Part shown: piece by piece, positions 4,783 through 12,521 of the stretch | How the letters are laid out: every line of letters starts with the position of its first letter | Numbering within the stretch: the first letter of the stretch is position 1 | Assembly: GCA_023458315.1 (NCBI GenBank) | Contig: JAEXAH010000085.1 | Coordinates: 1 to 14,991 of the forward strand | DNA length: 14,991 bases | Origin: Pseudomonadota bacterium | GTDB lineage: Bacteria > Pseudomonadota > Alphaproteobacteria > Rhodospirillales > Magnetospirillaceae | Direction: 5' to 3' | Notes under the pieces: model-generated | What the model was told of the DNA's origin: nothing | Databases searched by the model: none | What the model saw: the letters and a program-made list of their open reading frames with translations, nothing else | Position numbers and translations under genes: made by a program

Positions 4783-6486
4783 ATGGCCATTCCGACGATC
4801 ACCACCCGTTATGCGTTCTTCACCGGCAAGGGCGGCGTCGGCAAGACGTCGCTTTCCTGTGCCACCGGTCTTGCGCTCGCCGGGGCGGGCAAGCGGGTTC
4901 TGATCGTCAGCACCGACCCGGCCTCGAACCTGGACGAAGTGCTCAACACCCGACTTGGGTCGAAGCCGACCGCCATTGCCGGGGTGGCGAACCTGTTCGC
5001 CCTCAACATCGACCCGGAAGCCGCGGCCCGCGACTACCGCGAGCGGATGGTCGGGCCGTATCGGGGCATCCTTCCGGCGGCGGCCATCGCCAGCATGGAG
5101 GAGCAGTTCTCCGGCGCCTGCACCGTCGAGATCGCCGCCTTCGACGAGTTCGCCAAGCTGCTGGGCGACCCGGCGGCCACGGCCGAGTTCGATCACGTCA
5201 TCTTCGACACCGCACCCACCGGCCACACCCTGCGCCTGCTGACGCTGCCTTCGGCCTGGACCGAATTCATCGCCTCGTCGACCGGCGGTGCGTCGTGCCT
5301 TGGTCCGCTGGCGGGGCTGGAAAAGCAGAAGGCGCTTTACGCCGCCACCGTCGCCCAATTGTCGGACCCGGCCACCACCACGGTGGTCCTGGTCAGCCGC
5401 CCGGAACGCTCGGCCCTGCGCGAGGCGGACCGCACCCGAGGGGAACTGGCGGAACTGGGCGTCAGCAACCTGCGACTCGCCCTCAACGGCATCTTCGTCG
5501 CGGCAACGCCCGGTGATGCTGTTGCCGACGCCATGACCGCCCGTGGCCGACAGGCCATCGAGGCCATGCCTGCCGGGCTGGCGGTGCTTGCGCGAACCGA
5601 AACACCGTTCCTGCCGAAGGGCACGGTCGGCGTGGATGCCTTGCGCGGCATGGGCGGCGCGGCCTCCATGCCTGCACCCGGGATCGCAACTGACATTCCC
5701 AAGCTCGACCTGCCCGGCGACCTGGATACCCTGGTCGCCGACATCGCCGCTGCGGGCCACGGCGTGGTGATGACCATGGGCAAGGGCGGCGTTGGCAAGA
5801 CCACCGTTGCCGCATCCATCGCGGTTTCGCTGGCCCGTCGCGGCCATCAGGTCACGCTGTCGACGACCGACCCGGCCGCCCATGTCGCCTACGCGGTCGA
5901 GGAAAACATCGCCGGATTGACCGTAACCCGGATCGATCCCGAGGCGGAGGTGGCCGCCTACCGGGAGGAAGTGCTGGCGAAGGCGGGCGGCGGCCTTGAT
6001 GTCGCCGGGCGCGCCATGCTGGAGGAAGATCTCCGATCGCCCTGCACCGAAGAGATCGCCGTCTTCCGCGCCTTCGCCCGAACCGTGGATCAAGGCCAGG
6101 ACCGGTTCGTCATCCTCGACACGGCGCCGACCGGCCACACCATCCTGCCGCTCGATGCGGCCGAGGCTTATCACCGCGAGGTTCTTCGCACCCAGGCGGA
6201 CATGCCTGAGGCGGTGCGCGCTTTGCTGCCGCGCCTGCGCGACCCCGAATTCACCAAGGCGATCATCGTCACCCTGGCTGAGGCGACGCCGGTCCACGAG
6301 GCGGAGAAGCTCCAGGACGATCTGGCCCGTGCGGGTATTGTTCCTTATGCATGGGTTATCAATCAAAGCATTCGTGCCAGCGGCACGCTTGACCCGCTGT
6401 TAGGCGAACGAGGCATCTACGAGGTGGAGTATATCCGGAGGGTTTCCGCCCTTTCAGAGAGGCAGGCATTGATCCCGTGGCGATGA
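4783..6486 (+). CDS. arsA: ArsA arsenite-stimulated ATPase, C-terminus shortened
   Basis: A 567-residue double ATPase. The N half has the deviant Walker A GKGGVGKTS (15-23) and DTAPTGHT (142-149); the C half has GKGGVGKTT (333-341) and DTAPTGHT (446-453). Cys113, Cys172 and Cys421 match the three arsenite-binding cysteines of plasmid R773 ArsA. It is cytoplasmic, receives arsenite from ArsD and drives Acr3. The protein stops at ALIPWR, about where family members normally continue for 15-20 residues with an acidic-Glu-Pro-x-Gly segment, so the 3' end was probably replaced in a rearrangement near 6478. Both catalytic halves are complete and activity is likely. The stop overlaps the start of a small membrane ORF. 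Confidence 0.94.
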   Translation: MAIPTITTRYAFFTGKGGVGKTSLSCATGLALAGAGKRVLIVSTDPASNLDEVLNTRLGSKPTAIAGVANLFALNIDPEAAARDYRERMVGPYRGILPAAAIASMEEQFSGACTVEIAAFDEFAKLLGDPAATAEFDHVIFDTAPTGHTLRLLTLPSAWTEFIASSTGGASCLGPLAGLEKQKALYAATVAQLSDPATTTVVLVSRPERSALREADRTRGELAELGVSNLRLALNGIFVAATPGDAVADAMTARGRQAIEAMPAGLAVLARTETPFLPKGTVGVDALRGMGGAASMPAPGIATDIPKLDLPGDLDTLVADIAAAGHGVVMTMGKGGVGKTTVAASIAVSLARRGHQVTLSTTDPAAHVAYAVEENIAGLTVTRIDPEAEVAAYREEVLAKAGGGLDVAGRAMLEEDLRSPCTEEIAVFRAFARTVDQGQDRFVILDTAPTGHTILPLDAAEAYHREVLRTQADMPEAVRALLPRLRDPEFTKAIIVTLAEATPVHEAEKLQDDLARAGIVPYAWVINQSIRASGTLDPLLGERGIYEVEYIRRVSALSERQALIPWR

Positions 6487-6653
6487 GGGGGCTCCAGGGC
6501 TGGTATCGGGCCGAGGCAGGGGGAGCGTTTTTCACATCCGATGGAACCCCATTCCTCTACGAACTCACCGAGGAACAGGCCACCGGATACCGCAAAACCG
6601 TGGTATGGGCGATCGCGTCACTCGTCTTCGTCGTTTCACAAGGCTCTTATTAA
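6483..6653 (+). CDS. Small protein with C-terminal membrane segment, coupled to arsA
   Basis: An ATG overlapping the arsA stop (ATGA, 6483-6486) opens a 56-codon frame ending at TAA 6651-6653. The first ~36 residues are polar with aromatic residues (GWYRAEAGGAFFTSDGTPF, then LYELTEEQA), and the last part has a hydrophobic segment TVVWAIASLVFVVS (39-52). It reads like a genuine soluble-then-membrane protein, perhaps cut short at its C-terminus. I do not recognise a family. The overlap suggests translation with arsA. Alternatives are a fragment of a gene joined to arsA by the rearrangement that shortened ArsA, or a chance ORF. Confidence 0.45.
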   Translation: MRGLQGWYRAEAGGAFFTSDGTPFLYELTEEQATGYRKTVVWAIASLVFVVSQGSY

Positions 6654-6763
6654 AATCCTTGGTTAAATTCTGTTGCGTTGGCATACCTGCTGACGTAAGC
6701 CGTGCGATGTTTCCCCATGGGGGCGCCGGACGCTTGCTCGTAGGGCGCAAAGGAAGATGCTCA

Positions 6764-7609
6764 ATGGCCAAGGCACTGGCGACTGTCTTGATTGGCGACA
6801 GGTATGTTCAGGAGTGGCAAAGGTGGTTCCGGCCGTCCTGGGAAGCCTATGCCCAACGCCACGGCTATGAGATCGTCGTTCTTACCGATTACATCGACAA
6901 GACGCCGCGTGCCCGCGAGCGCAGCCCGAACTGGCAGAAGCTGCTGATTCTGGAAACGGCGGAACTCTCTCGCTTCGAACATGTGGTCTGGCTCGATTCC
7001 GACGTCATGGTCAATTTCCACCGCGCGCCATGCATCGTCGAGGCACATGCCAGCGATCTGGTGGGACTGGTGTCGGATCGGGTCCAGACGTGGGAAAATC
7101 CCGAACGGCATGACAACGTGTTGCGGCGGATCGTGCCGCTGGACGGCCGTCCGGCGAGTTTCGCCGAGCAATATCGGCTGGCGGAGCTGCCGACCGGCGT
7201 CGAGGATTATTCGAACACCGGCGTCATGGTTCTGCGGCGGCACCATCGCGAGGTCTTGCGCCACGTCTACGACGAATACCGCGAGACCCCCGGCTCGGCC
7301 AAGGAAGAGACGCCGCTGTCGTACCACCTGTACAAGAACGACCTGGTGAAACCCCTGGATCCACGGTTCAACCGCACCTGGGTTTCAGAGCTGGTTCACC
7401 ACTACCCGTTCCTGTACTACCCGTCCACGCGCACATCGCCGGCGGGCCCACCCTTGCTGACGCTGTGCGTCAACACGGCCTGGCACAATTGCTGGTTCCT
7501 GCACTTCACCGCCGAGATGTGCCGCTCGCAAGGCCAGAGCTTCTGCCTGCGGGACGACGTCGCCTATGTCTGGCCCCAGTGCCACGACCCTTTGCTGCTG
7601 CAATTGTAG
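6764..7609 (+). CDS. Putative glycosyltransferase (nucleotide-diphospho-sugar transferase fold)
   Basis: A 281-residue GT-A-like protein. A beta strand leads to the metal and nucleotide-sugar binding DSD motif (residues 78-80, in VVWLDSDVMVN). Further hallmarks are DYSNTGVMVLRRH (149-160), EETPLSYHLYKNDLVKPLDPRFN (181-203) and a late HFTA (247-250) that could supply the metal-binding histidine. The pattern is closest to the GT34/GT8-like transferases. It probably adds a hexose to a surface polysaccharide or lipid in the cytoplasm, which fits the glycan-modifying genes beside it. I start at ATG 6764, preceded by AAGGAAG; the frame is open to 6605 but that part lacks similarity. It ends one base from the convergent sulfotransferase-family gene. 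Confidence 0.72.
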   Translation: MAKALATVLIGDRYVQEWQRWFRPSWEAYAQRHGYEIVVLTDYIDKTPRARERSPNWQKLLILETAELSRFEHVVWLDSDVMVNFHRAPCIVEAHASDLVGLVSDRVQTWENPERHDNVLRRIVPLDGRPASFAEQYRLAELPTGVEDYSNTGVMVLRRHHREVLRHVYDEYRETPGSAKEETPLSYHLYKNDLVKPLDPRFNRTWVSELVHHYPFLYYPSTRTSPAGPPLLTLCVNTAWHNCWFLHFTAEMCRSQGQSFCLRDDVAYVWPQCHDPLLLQL

Positions 7610-7610
7610 T

Positions 7611-8786
7611 CTATAGGGGGAGTGAAAGCGCCCGCAGCCGGGCGACCCGCTCGGCGGTGCCGCGCTCTATCCCGTCGAACACCTCGGCATATTCGGGAAG
7701 GTGGCGATGCTCGCCGACCCTTCCCGAGCGGGCCAGGGGGGCGGGCAGCGGCGCGTTCCCGTGCTGGCGGCGGTAGGCGTTCTCGGTCAGCGCCGCCTGG
7801 GTGAAATCCGACCGCTCCAGTGCCGCCCCGACGACGGTCGGTTCCACCTCGACCGCCAGGAAACGCAAGGCAGCCTCGAGCGTTTTGCCGGCGTCGCGCT
7901 TGTAATCCTCGAACCACACCACGCCCGTGCGCTCGCCGTAGCCGAGATGCAGGTCGACCCAGGCGTTCCAGTACCGCACGCGGCGGGCCGCGAAGGCGGC
8001 GAAGTCTTCGTCGTCCTTGCGGTAGACGTGATAGGCGGACCAGACCATGTCGCGCGGATCGCGCATCATCAGCAGCAGGTCACGGCCGACCACGGCCTGT
8101 TGCGGATAAAGCCGGTGGCCGGTAGTGACCACGATGTCGTTGCGGAACAGAAAATGCTGTTTCCAGAACAGCGCCGGATAGAAGAACTGTTCCCCCACGC
8201 CGGTTTCCGCCGTGATGTTTTCGTAGAGTTCTGTTCTCTCGTCCATGTCGCAGCATTTGGCGAAGAACAGCGGCAACGCGTTTTCCGCCCGCACCCCGGC
8301 TTCGATCAGGGCATTGGTCAGCCACGTCAGCCCGCTGCTGCCGGGCGAGGCGAGAATCGGCCGGCGGCAGGGAGCCAACCGTTCATAGGGGGCGGCGTCG
8401 ATGTCGGCCTCGCGCAACAGCGCCAGCGGCCGCGGGTCGCCGGGATGAAGGGTGAGCACATGCTGCGCCAGCGCGGCCGCCCACTTCCGATAGCGGGGTT
8501 TCGGGATGGCGCCGATGATCTGTAGGTGAAGATCGGTTTCGTGGTGCCACAGCCGCAAGCGTTTCAATACCCAGTGGAAATCCACGCCGCCACCCTGCGC
8601 GCCCGCGTCCAGGGTCCACCACCCCAGCGCCTCGTCCGGACGCCCCAGCAACAGGGCGGCCTCCATCAAAGACTCGACCTCGGCGGACGTCACCGTCTCC
8701 GTCAGTAATGAGCCATGATTAAGGACTTCTTCATAATAACCCTGATCGAATAGATCGGTTATGCAACGCGGCATTCGCTGCCCCAT
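7611..8786 (-). CDS. Sulfotransferase-family protein, candidate phosphoramidate transferase
   Basis: A 391-residue protein (from ATG 8786) with an N-terminal helical, TPR-like region (~1-140) and a C-terminal sulfotransferase fold. Seen motifs: the 5'-phosphosulfate loop as SPGSSGLTWL (147-156), the 3'-phosphate motif RDPRD (242-246) followed by Ser250, WFEDYK (291-296), and GRVGEHR near 355, equivalent to the RKGxxG box. The loop lacks the usual Lys or Arg (PKSGTTW, PRSGNTW), having Gly there. The fold binds 3'-phosphonucleotide donors such as PAPS. Beside an operon predicted to make 3'-phospho-CDP-amidate, it may transfer phosphoramidate instead of sulfate; true sulfotransferase activity remains possible. 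Start uncertain: GTG 8828 or ATG 8774 are alternatives. Confidence 0.75.
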   Translation of the reverse strand: MGQRMPRCITDLFDQGYYEEVLNHGSLLTETVTSAEVESLMEAALLLGRPDEALGWWTLDAGAQGGGVDFHWVLKRLRLWHHETDLHLQIIGAIPKPRYRKWAAALAQHVLTLHPGDPRPLALLREADIDAAPYERLAPCRRPILASPGSSGLTWLTNALIEAGVRAENALPLFFAKCCDMDERTELYENITAETGVGEQFFYPALFWKQHFLFRNDIVVTTGHRLYPQQAVVGRDLLLMMRDPRDMVWSAYHVYRKDDEDFAAFAARRVRYWNAWVDLHLGYGERTGVVWFEDYKRDAGKTLEAALRFLAVEVEPTVVGAALERSDFTQAALTENAYRRQHGNAPLPAPLARSGRVGEHRHLPEYAEVFDGIERGTAERVARLRALSLPL

Positions 8787-8787
8787 A

Positions 8788-8816
8788 TTGACGACATAAC
8801 GCACATATTCTACGGT
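8788..8816 (+). promoter_or_regulatory. Weak candidate promoter for the phosphoramidate operon
   Basis: TTGACG (8788-8793) and TACGGT (8811-8816) are 17 bases apart in an AT-richer stretch between the divergent genes. The -10 match is poor. Transcription would start close to GTG 8823. Tentative. Confidence 0.25.
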
Positions 8817-8822
8817 AACATC

Positions 8823-9629
8823 GTGCACAGTAAGGGTGAAGGCGAAAAGGCTTTGAGCATCCAGCTTGGTAAGTTTGACCGGCTTGCTGGCGAATATTCG
8901 CGCTACCGCCCGTCATACGCTCCCTCCGTTGTCAGTGCCCTTCTGGGATTGCTTGAACGCAATCCGGCGGACATCGATGCCGCCGACGTGGGCGCCGGAA
9001 CCGGCATCTGGACCCGCATGCTGGCGCAACGCGGCCTGCGCTCGGTGGTGGCGGTCGAGCCGAGCGACGCCATGCGCGCCGCAGGCGTGCGTGACCAGGC
9101 GGCCTTTCCCATCCGCTGGCTGGCCGGACAGGCGGAACAAACCGGCCTGCCATCGTGTTCGGTGGACCTGCTGACCATGGCGTCCTCGTTCCATTGGGCG
9201 GATTTCGATGCGGCGGTCGGCGAATTCCACCGTGTGCTGCGGTCCGACGGATGGTTCTGCGCGGTGTGGAACCCCCGGCTGATCGAGGTCAATCCCCTGT
9301 TCGTCGAGATCGAAGGCTACCTGGACGATTTGTGTCCCGGGCTTGAACGGCGCTCCTCTGGCCGCTCCAGCTTCACCGAAACGCTGACCGAGCGCCTGTG
9401 GGGGTGTGGCCGTTTCGACGACGTCGTGACCCTTGAGGGCCGTCATGTGGCCATGCAGAGCCGCGAGCATTATCTTGGCGCCTGGCGCTCGGTCAACGAT
9501 GTCCAGGCGCAGTTGGGCCCCGAACGCTTCGCCGCTTTCCTGCGCCGCATCGAAGAGCGGCTGGAAGGGATCGATACGCTGGAAGTCACCTACCTGACCC
9601 GCGCCTGGGCCGCCCGGCGGAAAGGGTGA
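8823..9629 (+). CDS. Class I SAM-dependent methyltransferase, likely methylating the phosphoramidate group
   Basis: A 268-residue Rossmann-fold methyltransferase (from GTG 8823; TTG 8853 with GAAGG ten bases upstream is a good alternative). Motif I is DVGAGTGIW (55-63), the acidic SAM-ribose residue is Glu79 in VVAVEPSD, and SSFHWADFDAAVGEFHRVLRSDGWF (121-145) covers motifs around the active site and the post-motif strand. The opening FDRLAGEYSRYRPSY is typical of this subgroup. Such folds methylate many small molecules, so the role comes from context: it heads an operon matching the Campylobacter MeOPN genes, where Cj1419 and Cj1420 are methyltransferases for the phosphoramidate oxygen. The stop is one base from the next start. 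Confidence 0.8.
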   Translation: MHSKGEGEKALSIQLGKFDRLAGEYSRYRPSYAPSVVSALLGLLERNPADIDAADVGAGTGIWTRMLAQRGLRSVVAVEPSDAMRAAGVRDQAAFPIRWLAGQAEQTGLPSCSVDLLTMASSFHWADFDAAVGEFHRVLRSDGWFCAVWNPRLIEVNPLFVEIEGYLDDLCPGLERRSSGRSSFTETLTERLWGCGRFDDVVTLEGRHVAMQSREHYLGAWRSVNDVQAQLGPERFAAFLRRIEERLEGIDTLEVTYLTRAWAARRKG

Positions 9630-9630
9630 C

Positions 9631-10170
9631 ATGATGGCCGCGACGGGATTGGTGCTGTGGATCACCGGCCTGTCGGGTGCCGGAAAGACGACCGTCGCCG
9701 GTCTGGTCCGGGATGCGCTGGTCAGACGCGGCGCCCGCCCGGTGTTGCTTGACGGCGATGTGCTTCGCCATATCTTCGCCCCCCTGGCCCAGCATGGGCA
9801 CGGTCGTTCCGACCGCCTGCGGCTGGCGAAAAGCTATGCCAGCCTGTGCCATGAACTGGCCGGGCAAGGCCAGATTGTGATCTGCGCCACCATGTCCATG
9901 TTCCACGAGGTGCGGGCCTGGAACCGGCAGCACATCGCCAATTATGTGGAAATCTATCTTCAGGTGCCACTCGCCGAGCTTGAGCGACGCGACGTCAAGG
10001 ACATCTATGCCCGTGCCCGCGCCGGTCAATTGCGGGACGTGATCGGTGTCGACATTCCCGCCGAAGAACCGGAAGCCCCCGATCTGGTGATCGAGAATCA
10101 CGGTGCCACGGCGCCAGGGCGGGCGGCGCGGGACATTCTCGATCTGCTCGACGCGAAAGGTCTGTCATGA
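9631..10170 (+). CDS. APS-kinase-like cytidine diphosphoramidate kinase (Cj1415 type)
   Basis: A 179-residue P-loop kinase homologous to adenylylsulfate kinase. Visible motifs are GLSGAGKTT (13-21), LDGDVLRHIF (40-49), RRDVKDIYARARAG (119-132) and GVDIPAEEPEAPD (139-151). APS kinases phosphorylate the nucleotide 3'-OH. Here the segment that in CysC contains the FISP-x-R motif reads TMSMFHEVRAWNR (87-99). No ATP sulfurylase or other sulfate-assimilation gene is present. With its operon partners this fits C. jejuni Cj1415, which phosphorylates cytidine diphosphoramidate to 3'-phospho-CDP-amidate with ATP. An ordinary CysC making PAPS for the neighbouring sulfotransferase-like protein is the alternative. 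The stop overlaps the next start (ATGA). Confidence 0.78.
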   Translation: MMAATGLVLWITGLSGAGKTTVAGLVRDALVRRGARPVLLDGDVLRHIFAPLAQHGHGRSDRLRLAKSYASLCHELAGQGQIVICATMSMFHEVRAWNRQHIANYVEIYLQVPLAELERRDVKDIYARARAGQLRDVIGVDIPAEEPEAPDLVIENHGATAPGRAARDILDLLDAKGLS

Positions 10171-12521
10171 CCGCCATGGCGCCTCCGGTGATCTTCGCCA
10201 GCAAGGCCCGCACCCTTGAAGCCCTGGCCGCAATGGTTCGCAGCAGCCGGGTGCTGCCGCTCCACTATTTCACCGCCGCGGCATGGGCGGCCGATCCCGA
10301 GGGCGTGCTGGACCGCATCCTGGCCCAACCTTGGGCGGGCCAGGCGGTCATCGTCCGCTCCAGTTCGGTGTTCGAGGATGGAAGTCGCGCCTCGGCGGCG
10401 GGCAAGTTCCTGTCGGTCGCCGGGGTGGTGGGGCGCGACGCCCTGAAACTGGCGATCATCGACGTGCTGGGGGCCTATGCCGCCCAGGATTGCGCGACGC
10501 CGGACAACGAAGTGCTGGTCCAGCCCATGCTGGCGGGGGTGGTGTCGAGCGGCGTGGCGTTCACCCGTGAACCGGCCACCGGCGCGCCCTATTACGTCAT
10601 CAACAGCGCCGAGGGGGCGGAAACCGATTCGGTGACTTCGGGGCGGCAGGGGGACTACACCACGTTCTACCTGTGGCGCGGCAGCGACGTGCCCGCCGAT
10701 ACCGGAATGACCGCCGTGGTCGGCATGTTGCGCGAGTTGGAAAACCTGCTTGGCGCGGATGCCATCGACGTGGAATTCGCGTTGGTGAGTGGCGCGGACA
10801 TGCCCGTGTTGTTGCAGGCCCGCCCGCTGGTGCTGCCCGAGGCGTCGACCATGCCGCTTGATGAACACGGTCGGTTGCTGGCGAGCATTGCCCGCAAGAT
10901 CGACCAGTTGAATCGGCCGCAGCCTTATCTGCACGGCGCCCGTACCGCCTTTGGCGTGATGCCCGACTGGAATCCGGCGGAAATCATCGGGATCCGTCCG
11001 CATCCGCTGGCGCTGTCCATCTATCGTGATCTGGTCACGGATTCGGTATGGGCGTACCAGCGCCATAATTATGGCTATCGCAACCTGCGCAGCTTTCCGC
11101 TGATGCTGGAATTTCACGGCCTGCCCTATATCGACGTGCGGGTCAGCTTCAATTCCTTCATCCCGTCGGATTTGCCCGACGATCTTGCCGACCGTCTGGT
11201 CGACCATTATGTGGGCCGTCTGATCGCGCTGCCTGAACTTCACGACAAGGTGGAGTTCGAGATCATCCATTCCTGTTACAGCTTCGACATGGAGCAGCGC
11301 CTGGCCCGGCTGTCGGAAGCTGGCTTCTCCAACGACGAGCGCACCCAGTTGGCTGCCGCGCTGCGGCGCCTGACCAACCGGATCATCAACCGCGACACCG
11401 GCCTGTGGCGCACCGATTGGGGGCGGATCGAGGAACTGGAGCGTCGGCGCTCGGTGATCAATGCCTCGGATCTCGATCCCGTTTCCAAGGTGTACTGGCA
11501 CCTGGAAAACACCAAGCGTTACGGCACCCTGCCGTTTGCCGGACTGGCCCGCGCCGGTTTCATCGCCGCGCAGATACTGCGCTCGATGGTGAAGGTGGGC
11601 GTTCTGGGCGCCGAGCAATGCGAAGCGTTCATGGCCGGGCTCGACACCGTGGGCACGGCGCTGGACCGCGACCTCCACAGCCTCGACCGGGCCAGTTTCC
11701 TGGCCAAGTACGGCCACCTTCGGCCGGGCACCTATGACATCGTCAGCCAACGCTATGACGAATGCGCCGAGCTTTATTTCGGCGATCCGACCGGACCGGC
11801 GGCGCCCAAGACGACCACACGCCAGCCTTTCACGCTGACCCTGCCGCAGATGCGCGAGATCGCGGCGTTGCTGGCAACGCACGAACTGGACCACGACGTG
11901 GTCGGGCTGATGGATTTCCTCGAGGCGGGTATCCGTGGCCGGGAATGGTCGAAATTCATCTTCAGCCGCTCGCTGTCCGACGCCCTGTCGCTGTTGGCCG
12001 ACATCGGCGCCGAGCATGGCTTCAGCCGCGAGGACATGTCCTTCGCCGATGTGGGCGTGGTCCGCGACCTTCACGGCGGGTGCAGCGACCCGCGCGAGGT
12101 GCTGGAGGAAAGCATCGCCCGGGGGCGGCGCCGCTACGAGCGCACCCAGCAGATCGTGCTGCCGCCGCTGATCACCGCGTCCGAGCAGGTGTGGTCGTTC
12201 CACTATCCGCCGTCCGAGCCCAATTTCATCACCCGCGGCAGCGCCATCGGCCGGGTGTGCGAGGCACGTACCGAGGATGACCTGGCCGGGGCCATCGTGG
12301 TGCTGCCCAGCGCCGACCCCGGGTATGACTGGCTGTTCTCGCGCGGGATCGCCGGTTTCATCACCTGCTATGGCGGCGCCAATTCCCACATGGCGGTGCG
12401 GGCCAGCGAGTTGAACCTTCCGGCGGTGATCGGCGCGGGCGAGCAGCTTTTCGGCCGCTGGTCGCGGGCCAAGCTCGTTCACCTGGATTGCGCCAGCCGC
12501 CGTGTGGTGGTTTTGCGATGA
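10167..12521 (+). CDS. PEP-synthase-like L-glutamine kinase (Cj1418 type)
   Basis: A 784-residue protein built like a PEP synthase/pyruvate phosphate dikinase but without the PEP/pyruvate barrel. Residues ~1-225 are an ATP-grasp domain (VIVRSSSVFEDGS at 61-73, DVEFAL at 201-206, QARPL at 217-221). Residues ~240-600 are a large middle region with YGHLRPGTYDI near 518-528 and no family I can name. The end is a swivelling phosphohistidine domain (FITCYGGANSHMAVRASELNLPAVIGAG, probable phospho-His741). This layout matches C. jejuni Cj1418, which uses ATP to phosphorylate the amide nitrogen of L-glutamine, giving AMP and phosphate. Context, with ATGA overlaps on both sides and the three partner enzymes present, makes this the committed step. 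Confidence 0.82.
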   Translation: MTAMAPPVIFASKARTLEALAAMVRSSRVLPLHYFTAAAWAADPEGVLDRILAQPWAGQAVIVRSSSVFEDGSRASAAGKFLSVAGVVGRDALKLAIIDVLGAYAAQDCATPDNEVLVQPMLAGVVSSGVAFTREPATGAPYYVINSAEGAETDSVTSGRQGDYTTFYLWRGSDVPADTGMTAVVGMLRELENLLGADAIDVEFALVSGADMPVLLQARPLVLPEASTMPLDEHGRLLASIARKIDQLNRPQPYLHGARTAFGVMPDWNPAEIIGIRPHPLALSIYRDLVTDSVWAYQRHNYGYRNLRSFPLMLEFHGLPYIDVRVSFNSFIPSDLPDDLADRLVDHYVGRLIALPELHDKVEFEIIHSCYSFDMEQRLARLSEAGFSNDERTQLAAALRRLTNRIINRDTGLWRTDWGRIEELERRRSVINASDLDPVSKVYWHLENTKRYGTLPFAGLARAGFIAAQILRSMVKVGVLGAEQCEAFMAGLDTVGTALDRDLHSLDRASFLAKYGHLRPGTYDIVSQRYDECAELYFGDPTGPAAPKTTTRQPFTLTLPQMREIAALLATHELDHDVVGLMDFLEAGIRGREWSKFIFSRSLSDALSLLADIGAEHGFSREDMSFADVGVVRDLHGGCSDPREVLEESIARGRRRYERTQQIVLPPLITASEQVWSFHYPPSEPNFITRGSAIGRVCEARTEDDLAGAIVVLPSADPGYDWLFSRGIAGFITCYGGANSHMAVRASELNLPAVIGAGEQLFGRWSRAKLVHLDCASRRVVVLR

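Noticed and set aside
3120..6366. Long antisense ORFs over acr3, arsD and arsA (3120-4805 and 4723-6366)
   Set aside because: Low-complexity translations without motifs, opposite to a well-defined ars operon.
7701..8525. Plus-strand ORF of 274 codons opposite the sulfotransferase-family gene
   Set aside because: No recognisable motif; the minus strand carries the sulfotransferase signatures in order.
8890..8901. 12-bp palindrome GCGAATATTCGC, considered as an operator
   Set aside because: It lies inside conserved methyltransferase coding sequence (GEYSRYRP region) and occurs once; likely chance.
10098..12482. 794-codon antisense ORF over the glutamine-kinase gene
   Set aside because: Its composition (His, Gln, Arg, Gly rich, no motif) is the shadow of a GC-rich gene; the plus-strand frame has clear catalytic motifs and ATGA overlaps.
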